DNA of 64,000 bases from Algoriphagus sp. (GTDB taxonomy: Bacteria; Bacteroidota; Bacteroidia; Cytophagales; Cyclobacteriaceae), in the NCBI RefSeq assembly GCF_029254265.1, contig NZ_JAQWXX010000073.1, forward strand, positions 124,001 through 188,000, read 5' to 3'. Below, piece by piece: positions 17,630 to 25,014 of the stretch. A program made the translations under genes and the position numbers. The stretch's first letter is position 1. The number at the start of each line of letters is the position of its first letter. Under the pieces are notes generated by a model, which was given only the letters and a program-made list of their open reading frames with translations, made no database searches and was not told the origin of the DNA.

Positions 17630-18946
17630 TCAAGTGAGCGTTGGTTGTTGAAATGTGATTGCTTGAGAATTCTGTTTGCTTTTTCGCTGGAAATAGAGGT
17701 AGGAACTCAAGATTAAGACCAATGAAATACTGAGGAAAAGCAAAAGGGAATTGATATAGAAATTGAGCCAACTGATATTTTCAAATTGACCGAATTGCTT
17801 GGCAACCAAAACCATGGAAGAGCCTAAATACCCGAAGCTATCCACTAAATACATCAGGAAACCAACATTCCCTGCATATTTAAAAGTAGCAATGAGTCGG
17901 TCAAAAAGTAGGCAGTTGAATGGAATATAAGCCATATAAACTCCTGTACCGGCTAACACCATCCAAAGAAATGGCGCAATAATCCCAGCTTGCAATCCCA
18001 ATGTTGCCAGAATCGAAACTGCAAATCCCGCGATGATAATCCAGTGGTTCAGGTAGAAAGCCTTCTTATTATTTTTCACCAAAACCAAAAGAGACATCAT
18101 AACCAAAAGCGCCAAAGTAATCGGGATCTCTGTTTGGGTAAGCAGCTCGGGTTCTACGTTAGTATTCAGTCCTCTCCAAATCTCCACCACGAAATTATCC
18201 CGAAGATCACGAAGACCCGTGAGCATCATATAGACCAGAATTAGGAAAATCAATCCAAGTCTAAATTCCCTGAAAAGATCCATTCGGGATTTTCCAGACA
18301 TGGCGCTTCGAGGTGATCGAAGAATTTTGTCCTCTGCGGTTGGTTCCGGAATATGATTGAGGAGAAAAACGCTCAAAATAAGTAGTGGAAAGAAGATTGC
18401 TCCGGTGGCAAAAGGCATCCAATATTCGGAAATATTAAAATTGACCAACAGGAATTGGCCTACACTTTTAACAAACCCAGAGGAAAAAACAAAGCTTGCT
18501 GCAAGCATGCTGCCCATCATCTCGGTAAACTTGCGGCCTTCCATGTAGTGAAAGACAATGCCCCAAATTAAGCCCAAAGGGAAACCGTTGATTAAGAAAC
18601 AAACCAACCCCATTGGAGATGGCAATACCGCAAAGCCAAGTAAGGCTAGCCACGAAATGGAAATAAGTCCTACAATCAGCCAAGCTCTTCCCTTGGAAGA
18701 AAGCTCTGAGATCATTTTGATTCCAAAAAATTTACTGGCCATATAGCCCAAAGTCTGAGCAAGAATTAACCAAACTTTGTAATCGAATCCCAAAAACTCC
18801 TCCCCTGCAAAAGTCGCGACAGCAAAAGGCTTGCGAAAAGCATACATACTGCTGTACACCAAAAACCCAGTAATTGCTGCAAAAAGACTCATTTTAAAGG
18901 AGCTAGTCTGAGCCAATTTCCGGGTCAAGGCAGGGATTTGTTTCAT
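17630..18946 (-). CDS. DUF5690-family transporter, candidate organophosphonate importer
   Basis: A 438-residue protein with about twelve membrane segments and MFS-like proportions, of the DUF5690 family. The first helix ends YSSMYAFRKPFAVATF, resembling the Arg-containing first-helix motif of the organophosphate:phosphate antiporters (GlpT, UhpT, YxxRxxF). GlpT-type transporters use that arginine to hold phosphate. The gene lies between the PhnX-like HAD gene (four-base overlap) and the TIGR03364 oxidoreductase (directly abutting), so an importer for an aminophosphonate is a natural reading. I am sure of the membrane nature and family, less so of the substrate. Confidence 0.82.
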   Translation of the reverse strand: MKQIPALTRKLAQTSSFKMSLFAAITGFLVYSSMYAFRKPFAVATFAGEEFLGFDYKVWLILAQTLGYMASKFFGIKMISELSSKGRAWLIVGLISISWLALLGFAVLPSPMGLVCFLINGFPLGLIWGIVFHYMEGRKFTEMMGSMLAASFVFSSGFVKSVGQFLLVNFNISEYWMPFATGAIFFPLLILSVFLLNHIPEPTAEDKILRSPRSAMSGKSRMDLFREFRLGLIFLILVYMMLTGLRDLRDNFVVEIWRGLNTNVEPELLTQTEIPITLALLVMMSLLVLVKNNKKAFYLNHWIIIAGFAVSILATLGLQAGIIAPFLWMVLAGTGVYMAYIPFNCLLFDRLIATFKYAGNVGFLMYLVDSFGYLGSSMVLVAKQFGQFENISWLNFYINSLLLFLSISLVLILSSYLYFQRKSKQNSQAITFQQPTLT

Positions 18947-19659
18947 CCCTGGTTCAACGTTTTTTCGTAATCCTCCACAATTGCCAAAATCTCAGTTAGA
19001 TTCTTCACCAAGTGAGTTGGCTTATGAGGAATGAGTTCTTCTTCGGAAAATATCCCAGAGGTGACCGCAATGCTCATTAGGCATCCGGTATTATGCCCTT
19101 CATTTACATCAACTTCGGTATCCCCGATTTTAATCACTTCCTTCGGATCATAAATCCCCAATTCATCCATGATCTGATGGATCATGTGTGGTGTTGGTCG
19201 ACCTTCCGGCACCTCATCACTTGCCGCGGTAGCATCCACATACCGCCCATCTGTCCATCCTACCCGCCTCAAAATTATATCTGTGATGTCCCGACTGAAA
19301 CCTGTGTCCAAAGCCACCTTTATACCCCACTTATGCAATTGATCAAATACTTCCTCAGCATCGGCAATTGCACGGATAGAAGGATCTGTCTGGTAATAGT
19401 CCATCATTCCCTCCACAAAATCCTCGTGAATCTTTGCGATCAATTCAGCAGTGATTTTTGACAAATCTTCTTCATGGATTTCTAAAAGTTCCTTTATGGC
19501 TTGAGGTTTGGAATAGCCCATTTTTTCGTTGGCTTCCTGAAGTGAGATTAACGGGTAGCCATGTTTGTTCAGTGCAGCTTGAAAAGCTTTAGCCACGCTG
19601 TTTTCGTCGTGAATAGTGGTTCCTGCCATATCAAAAACCGCCAGTTTAATTTGAGGCAT
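18943..19659 (-). CDS. PhnX-like (TIGR03351) HAD phosphonatase
   Basis: A 238-residue HAD-superfamily hydrolase. The nucleophile motif is DMAGTT (Asp10), the DxAGT form that separates phosphonatases from ordinary HAD phosphatases. The cap region KMGYSKPQAIKELL places Lys51 where phosphonoacetaldehyde hydrolase PhnX has its Schiff-base lysine, so C-P bond cleavage by the bicovalent mechanism is plausible. The late motifs EVIKIGDTEVDVNEG supply the Mg-binding acidic residues. It is the first gene of a three-gene operon with DUF5690 and the FAD oxidoreductase, which would supply an aldehyde phosphonate. A hairpin and U-tract lie in its leader. Confidence 0.88.
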   Translation of the reverse strand: MPQIKLAVFDMAGTTIHDENSVAKAFQAALNKHGYPLISLQEANEKMGYSKPQAIKELLEIHEEDLSKITAELIAKIHEDFVEGMMDYYQTDPSIRAIADAEEVFDQLHKWGIKVALDTGFSRDITDIILRRVGWTDGRYVDATAASDEVPEGRPTPHMIHQIMDELGIYDPKEVIKIGDTEVDVNEGHNTGCLMSIAVTSGIFSEEELIPHKPTHLVKNLTEILAIVEDYEKTLNQG

Positions 19660-19986
19660 GCTGATTTAATTAGTTGGATGAGGTCTTCCCGGAAAAAAAG
19701 GGGGATTAGCAACGCTCTTATCCCCTTTTTAAAGGCAAAACCATTTCAATTACTGTTTAGTAAAATTAAACACCTAAACTATAATTTATAAAAATTTCAG
19801 GTTATTCATTTGTTAAAAAATCATGAATTAAACCGGTCGACATAAACCCTAACCGTTCAAAAACAGCATAAAATCTTTCAAATTATCAGCATAAAGGATG
19901 TTTTTGGAAATTCACAAAAACTTCACATCCGTCAGCTTAATTTTAAAATTCATTTCACTTATTTAGTATTTATAAACATTTGTTAA
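19660..19986. other. Divergent control region of the phosphonate genes
   Basis: This 327-base gap separates the PhnX-like operon (leftward) from the PhnZ-like gene (rightward). It holds the leader hairpin at 19695-19730 and AT-rich sequence with TATAAACATTTG about 10 bases before the PhnZ-like ATG, a near miss to the TAnnTTTG element. No other gene or repeat is seen. Confidence 0.55.
19695..19730 (-). terminator. Hairpin with U-tract in the leader of the PhnX-like operon
   Basis: On the minus strand AAAAAGGGGAT, a 13-base loop and ATCCCC then CCTTTTTTT form a strong stem (11 bp with one bulged C) followed by a T-run. It sits 36-71 bases before the PhnX-like start codon and between two divergent genes, so it does not end an obvious upstream gene. 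It has the form of an intrinsic terminator used as an attenuator. The plus-strand reading would also end in T5. Confidence 0.6.
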
Positions 19987-20556
19987 ATGAAAAACCTCGA
20001 AAAAGCCATAAGAGTACACCAAGTGTTTGAACTTTATGAGCGTTTTGGCTCTGCGGATTACATCGGCGAACCAGTATCTCAACTCGAACACATGGCCCAG
20101 TCAGCCCAACTGGCAGAAAAGGAAGGGTATGACTCTGCCATAATTTTGGCAGCTTTTTTTCATGACATAGGGCATCTTCTAGCTCAAGATACCGAGACGG
20201 AATCCATGGGAGGCTATGGAGTGAAAAGTCATGAACAAATCGGTGCGGATTTTTTACGTGAAAATGGCTTCCCTGAGCGGGTGGCAAAATTGGTTGAGAA
20301 TCATGTCCAAGCCAAGCGATACCTCACCTTCAGATACCCAGACTATTTAGCAAAACTTTCTGAAGCAAGTCTAAAAACTCTGGAATACCAAGGAGGTGCG
20401 ATGAATGCTGAAGAGGCGGAAGGCTTTGAAAAAGATCCGCTTTTCGAAGTGTCCTTAAAGATGCGAAGCTGGGATGAAGCAGCAAAAGAAGTACAGGTTC
20501 CTATTCCTGACTTGAATAAATACAAGGAGATGGCTAAAGAAGTCCTGGATAGCTGA
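19987..20556 (+). CDS. phnZ: PhnZ-like HD-domain phosphonate oxygenase
   Basis: A 189-residue HD-fold protein. The pattern Y25-x-x-E28 in DYIGEPVSQLEH, His35, His59-Asp60 in FFHDIGHL, His63, His82 in KSHEQIG, His106 in ENHVQAKRYL and an Asp in MRSWDEAAK follows the di-iron ligands and lid residues of PhnZ, which cleaves 2-amino-1-hydroxyethylphosphonate to glycine and phosphate. The length matches PhnZ/TIGR03276. It is divergent from the PhnX-like operon. The usual partner PhnY (an Fe/2-oxoglutarate dioxygenase that hydroxylates 2-aminoethylphosphonate) is not in the window, so its substrate may be taken up already hydroxylated or be made elsewhere. The symbol denotes homology. Confidence 0.83.
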   Translation: MKNLEKAIRVHQVFELYERFGSADYIGEPVSQLEHMAQSAQLAEKEGYDSAIILAAFFHDIGHLLAQDTETESMGGYGVKSHEQIGADFLRENGFPERVAKLVENHVQAKRYLTFRYPDYLAKLSEASLKTLEYQGGAMNAEEAEGFEKDPLFEVSLKMRSWDEAAKEVQVPIPDLNKYKEMAKEVLDS

Positions 20557-20584
20557 ATCAAAAACTTGATTTAAATTTTGATAT

Positions 20585-22276
20585 TTATTTCGCTTTATTC
20601 ACAAGCAGACTATCGAATTCCTGTCCATCTAGGCCATACACCCTCCAGCTAAACCTCGTGGAATCAAGTTCTAAAATCCCAAAGTGATGTTCTTTAATAA
20701 GCAGATCCATCTTAGGAGAATCAGATTCCTGACCTATCGGTTCCAGACTTCCCCCGGCTCCGCCCACAATTAAAAAGGTGACCTTATTCCCGGAAAAATC
20801 CTTGGTCAATCGCTCGTAGTCATGGGTATGCCCTGCAATGACCAGATCGATTTTTCCTTGATGAAAATAAGGCTCCAATAAATCCAAAACTGATTTTTCA
20901 CCCTGATATCCTGGCCATCCTTGAGAATATGGGGGCTGATGTAGGACGATGATTTTCCAGGGAGACAAGGCCCATTCCTCGGATTCCATCGCTTCTTTAA
21001 ACCAGTTGAATTGATCGGAACCTTCCGGAATAGACACGGGAAAATATAAATTTGGATCCAGACTGATGATAGTCGCAGCCCCGATTTGCAGTATTCCATA
21101 ACTTTTATCAAAGCTTCTTTGAATGTATTTCCGGAGCAGTTGGGGTTGTAAATCCTCATAAAACCCATCGTAATCATGATTTCCCGGCACCAACAGTTGA
21201 GGTGAATTCATCGTGCTTAGTTTTTGGAGAAAGCGGGAAAAAGCATAAGTTTCAGAACCATTATTGACTAGGTCACCTGCTCCGATACTCAGGTCAGGCT
21301 GATGAAAGGAGATCCTATCAGAGACCGTTTGGAAAGTTTCCCAACCTCCCTGAGAATCTGCCCAAATTGCTAATCTGATTGATTCTTTTGATTTGGGGAT
21401 GGAAAACTCAAATGGTCCGAAAAAAGATTTTTCCTGAGAAATCCGGAAAGAGTGATTTGAATAATCCTCCAGTGAAAAGGTGAAAACCTCATTCTGCGAA
21501 TGGATTTTTGCTACGCTCCCATCTTCAAAAATCAGATTAGCTTCTCCTGCTTTCTCAGAAACCCAACGAACAAAATAATCACCATCTGCACTGCTGATCA
21601 ACACAGGTTCAGACATCAAAATTGAATAGTCTCTTAATTTCACTTGCTGCTCTTGAATACTTAAGAAGTTGATTTCATCCTGCAATTCAATATTTTGCAA
21701 AGAATGAATCTTACTTTTGAAAATCAGGGAATCTTTCAAAGCGCTATGTGTAGCCCTCCACCTATCAACATCCGATTTTCCGATCCAATAGACCTTACGG
21801 AGACCACCCGCCATGGCATTGTTAATACCACGGATGATTAGTTCAGCATTCGCTTTTCCATCAACTTTAAAAAATTCCAGTTCCTTTTCTCTTCGGATTC
21901 TTTTTCCATCAATCCAGAGTTGGGCGCCATCATCGGAGTCAATAATCAGATAACCTTCCTTAAGATCCAGAAAAGTCCGGTACCAAAACGAATGATTCGG
22001 AAGGGAAACCCGATGTGGCAAAGTGATCTTCTCTCCTTTTTCAAACTCCGGTAAATCCCGATCAATTCCCGGAAGAGAATCGATGGACAAAAGCTCCCAA
22101 TTTTTATCGATTAACCGTAAGCCATCTTTTGGAAACTGATTGCCTAAAAGCACTTTAGATAAGTGCTCATTAGAAAAAAATGCCTCCCCATAAGTTGGAG
22201 AAGCATTTTTAATAGATTTATTTTCACAGCTTGAAAGGATTAAAATCCCCCAAACCAGAAATACTACTCCCTTCAT
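20585..22276 (-). CDS. Calcineurin-like metallophosphoesterase lipoprotein
   Basis: A 563-residue lipoprotein: the signal segment ends LILSSCENK, a lipobox with Cys near residue 17. The first ~290 residues are beta-rich and contain a PA14- or jelly-roll-like stretch (YLIIDSDDGAQLWIDGKRI). The metallophosphoesterase domain follows (~residues 305-555), with WADSQGG, GAGDLVNNG, PGNHDYDG, VLHQPPYS and AGHTHDYER supplying the dinuclear metal ligands; the usual first His is Gln, as in purple-acid-type relatives. It overlaps the phosphodiesterase gene by four bases and would release phosphate at the cell surface or in the periplasm. A SusCD-linked phosphatase fits phosphate scavenging. Confidence 0.87.
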   Translation of the reverse strand: MKGVVFLVWGILILSSCENKSIKNASPTYGEAFFSNEHLSKVLLGNQFPKDGLRLIDKNWELLSIDSLPGIDRDLPEFEKGEKITLPHRVSLPNHSFWYRTFLDLKEGYLIIDSDDGAQLWIDGKRIRREKELEFFKVDGKANAELIIRGINNAMAGGLRKVYWIGKSDVDRWRATHSALKDSLIFKSKIHSLQNIELQDEINFLSIQEQQVKLRDYSILMSEPVLISSADGDYFVRWVSEKAGEANLIFEDGSVAKIHSQNEVFTFSLEDYSNHSFRISQEKSFFGPFEFSIPKSKESIRLAIWADSQGGWETFQTVSDRISFHQPDLSIGAGDLVNNGSETYAFSRFLQKLSTMNSPQLLVPGNHDYDGFYEDLQPQLLRKYIQRSFDKSYGILQIGAATIISLDPNLYFPVSIPEGSDQFNWFKEAMESEEWALSPWKIIVLHQPPYSQGWPGYQGEKSVLDLLEPYFHQGKIDLVIAGHTHDYERLTKDFSGNKVTFLIVGGAGGSLEPIGQESDSPKMDLLIKEHHFGILELDSTRFSWRVYGLDGQEFDSLLVNKAK

Positions 22277-23361
22277 TTCATCATTTCTTTAATTATTGGA
22301 GCAGCTTTGTCATCCGGATATTCTTTTCCCAGAAGCTTGAAAATAGTTCGTGGGATCATCGCAGACTGCCATTGCCCCCGGATTTTCATTTCACCTGTAG
22401 CAGGAGTATCCGGCCCGATGGCCATCATCCAGATTTGACCACCTTCAGGTACAGATGAACCGTGACTTCTCCAGGAAGTTTTGGTCACTCCTCTTCCATG
22501 GTCTACCGCGATGATCATCGTTGTTTTATCCTTGTACTGAGGATCTGATTGGATGAATTCCCATATCTCTTTAATGTATGCATCTGTCTGTTTTGCCGAC
22601 CAAATGTATTGATCATATCTATTACCATGCGCCCAATCATCTGTCTCACCATAGGAGATATAAAGCACCTTCGGCTTTTTGGTCTTTAAAGCCTCCATTG
22701 CATAATGATGCGTAAATGGATCTAGCCTCACCCCTCCCCATGGACCACGGATCTCATCTTGCATTCTGTTGAGTAGCTCCTCTTTCTCGGTAAGATTATC
22801 TCCCGTGGCTTTTCCAAAACCAGCATTTACGGGAATCCCACTTCGCTCCGAATTAATGATGTAAGGAAAAACATCCCAAGAGCCAAAAGCCATTACTTTT
22901 CCATTATACTCCGGCATCTGATTCAGGTATTCTAAAAAAGTCACATTTAAATTATTGATTTTATCATTGCTGGTAATCCGTGTATCATCGGCAAATCCAC
23001 TTAAAACCTCATTGTATCCAGGATAGGAAAACCACATTTTGTTCTGATTATCCACTAAGTTCCCATAGGCCCGATTACCATATATCTGACCTTCTTTTGC
23101 AATAGTATTCCAAAAAAACGGGAAGAGCATTTCTCTTCGTTTAACAGGATCAGTTGACCAGTAATCCGCCAGCAGGGAATTGGGAGTTTCGATCATTCCG
23201 GTATCATTTACTAACAGAGAATCCGCACCTTTGAAAAGCTCCTGCCAGCGAAGTCCGTCAAATGTTATCAGAACAACATTCTCGGTTTTGTACTCTTGGG
23301 CTTGCACAGACCCAAAAGTAAATAGGGCAATTGAAATTATATTTATTATTTTAGTTTTCAT
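22273..23361 (-). CDS. Secreted alkaline-phosphatase-superfamily phosphodiesterase
   Basis: A 362-residue exported enzyme (signal peptide with AQA cleavage region near residue 21). The metal site and fold of the alkaline phosphatase/nucleotide-pyrophosphatase superfamily are seen in VVLITFDGLRWQELF (first Asp), FSYPGYNEVLSG (probable nucleophile region), YGETDDWAHGNRYD (Asp and His ligands) and IIAVDHGRG. Relatives act as phosphodiesterases, phosphomonoesterases or phosphonate hydrolases, so the substrate class is a phosphorus ester, not a plain sugar. It follows susD by 69 bases, with a strong hairpin between, and is translationally coupled to the metallophosphoesterase gene. Confidence 0.85.
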   Translation of the reverse strand: MKTKIINIISIALFTFGSVQAQEYKTENVVLITFDGLRWQELFKGADSLLVNDTGMIETPNSLLADYWSTDPVKRREMLFPFFWNTIAKEGQIYGNRAYGNLVDNQNKMWFSYPGYNEVLSGFADDTRITSNDKINNLNVTFLEYLNQMPEYNGKVMAFGSWDVFPYIINSERSGIPVNAGFGKATGDNLTEKEELLNRMQDEIRGPWGGVRLDPFTHHYAMEALKTKKPKVLYISYGETDDWAHGNRYDQYIWSAKQTDAYIKEIWEFIQSDPQYKDKTTMIIAVDHGRGVTKTSWRSHGSSVPEGGQIWMMAIGPDTPATGEMKIRGQWQSAMIPRTIFKLLGKEYPDDKAAPIIKEMMK

Positions 23362-23382
23362 AGTCTATTAATTTGGATTAAA

Positions 23383-23412
23383 AAATCCGCTTCCCGAAAA
23401 GGAAGCGGATTT
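23383..23412 (-). terminator. Terminator/attenuator between susD and the phosphodiesterase gene
   Basis: AAATCCGCTTCC, loop CGAAAA, GGAAGCGGATTT: a perfect 12-bp stem. On the minus strand it is followed by TTTTAATCC. It sits 19 bases after the susD stop and 21 bases before the next start, so part of the transcription should stop here. Confidence 0.8.
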
Positions 23413-23430
23413 GAAGTTACTTAAATTCTA

Positions 23431-24981
23431 TCAGTTGACATCCCACCAAACACGAGTTGTAATCGCATCAGGACCCTGTCTTTGTATAGCGATTTGATAA
23501 TTCTCCCCATTAAGAGCCTGTAAGCTGGATGGGTACATGTATCGTACAGGCACAGTACTGATGAAAGCTGCTGGACCTGGGACAATCTCAGGATACCCTG
23601 TTCTTCTCCAATCATACCATCCCTCCAAGCCTGTGAAGAAAAGGGAAAGCCACTTTTGTGTTCCAATTTTTGCGAGCTTTTGATCTTGAGTACCAGTGTA
23701 GGCCACTTCTGGCTGGGCAAAGTAGGCCTCAGTCACTATGAGTTTTTCGGCGATTTGAGGAAGATTAACTGTCTCATAGCGTCCTTTGTAATAACTCATA
23801 GAGGCTTCTATACCCTTTTTGTAATATTCTTCCGCAGAACCAACAGTGATAAATCCACGCTCATGAGCTTCTGCCAAAATAAACTGCAGCTCTGCATAGC
23901 TCATCAAAATTGCCTGATATCCAGTTGGATTAGCCAATGAAGTACAAGCAGAGCAAGACCAAAGCAGCCCGATTCTTGAGATGTAATTAGATCCGCCAAA
24001 AGCAGGGTCTCCTGAAGGAGAATATTGCAGCGCTTCTTCATCAGCAAGACCATTTGGTACTCCTTGATAATCATCCAATTCGCCAATTATCCCTGCACCC
24101 GAAGCGTTTGTAGGTTGAGCAAAAGCGTAAAGACGCGGATCTCCAAGATTTTTCAGTTTGTCTTCCATATTTTCACTCAATCGATACTCATCAAATGAAC
24201 CAGATCTAGTCGTATATAGCGGATGCTGATTAGGTACATCACCCAAATATTGCAGTACTGCCTGATCATCATTTCCAGTGAAAATCGGACTCTGGGAAGG
24301 ATTTGAAAGAATCGCCTGCATCGCAGCTGAAGGATCTTGACGATCGGATATCCTCATTAACACCCGAAGTCTAAGTGAATTTGCGAATTTCTTCCATCTC
24401 ATAATATCACCATCAAAGAAGATATCTCCTTTTACTTGCTCGGCAGTCGAACCCAAAAGCGCATTTGCCTCGGTCAAATCTTTCAATATCCCGGCATAGA
24501 TGGCCTCTTGGGTTTCAAAAGCCGGATAATTTATACCTTGTTTAGCTTGTGTTGCTTCCGAATAAGGCAGGTCTCCATAGGCATCTGACATGAAGGAGTA
24601 CAAATGAGCGCGCATTACCTTAGCAATTCCCACATAGTTACTCTGTTGAGCTTCTGTAGAGATTTCTATTACATTGTTTAAATCCCTAAGTGAATTGTAG
24701 AAGTTATCATAAGGGTTTCCAAAAGGACCCCAGTTGTATCGATCTTCATTTGTAAACTGGATTTTTGCAGAGTATTGCATGACCACGTTTCCGATTCCCC
24801 ATGCATTTCCTGCAATTTCATTCGTTGTGCTTCGCATCACATTTGGCAATAGCAAATCTGAAGAAACCACTTCAGGACTATTTGGATTCATATTGATTTC
24901 TTCGAAATCTTTATCACAGGAGCTAAGTGCAAAAACAACTGCTAAGCTTAATCCTGATATGTATTTTCTATTAAATTTCAT
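23431..24981 (-). CDS. SusD/RagB-like nutrient-binding lipoprotein (SusD-like_2)
   Basis: A 516-residue outer-membrane lipoprotein: the signal ends VVFALSSCDKDFEEINMNPN, giving a lipobox Cys at residue ~22 and the family's start of the mature chain. TPR-like helical segments follow, and the text RSTTNEIAGNAWG and WKKFANSLRLRVLMRIS belong to the SusD-like_2 (PF12771) group. It starts 33 bases after the SusC stop, so the two form the usual SusCD pair in which SusD acts as the lid over the TonB-dependent barrel. Because the genes downstream are two phosphoesterases, not glycoside hydrolases, its ligand may be a phosphorylated or phosphonylated compound. Confidence 0.92.
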   Translation of the reverse strand: MKFNRKYISGLSLAVVFALSSCDKDFEEINMNPNSPEVVSSDLLLPNVMRSTTNEIAGNAWGIGNVVMQYSAKIQFTNEDRYNWGPFGNPYDNFYNSLRDLNNVIEISTEAQQSNYVGIAKVMRAHLYSFMSDAYGDLPYSEATQAKQGINYPAFETQEAIYAGILKDLTEANALLGSTAEQVKGDIFFDGDIMRWKKFANSLRLRVLMRISDRQDPSAAMQAILSNPSQSPIFTGNDDQAVLQYLGDVPNQHPLYTTRSGSFDEYRLSENMEDKLKNLGDPRLYAFAQPTNASGAGIIGELDDYQGVPNGLADEEALQYSPSGDPAFGGSNYISRIGLLWSCSACTSLANPTGYQAILMSYAELQFILAEAHERGFITVGSAEEYYKKGIEASMSYYKGRYETVNLPQIAEKLIVTEAYFAQPEVAYTGTQDQKLAKIGTQKWLSLFFTGLEGWYDWRRTGYPEIVPGPAAFISTVPVRYMYPSSLQALNGENYQIAIQRQGPDAITTRVWWDVN

Positions 24982-25014
24982 TTTGTCTTTCGTTTAGAAT
25001 AAATTTTAAACTGA

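Noticed and set aside
19972..19986. TATAAACATTTG as -7 box of the PhnZ-like gene
   Set aside because: The spacing between TA and TTTG is four bases, not two, and it would place the start site nearly on the ATG.
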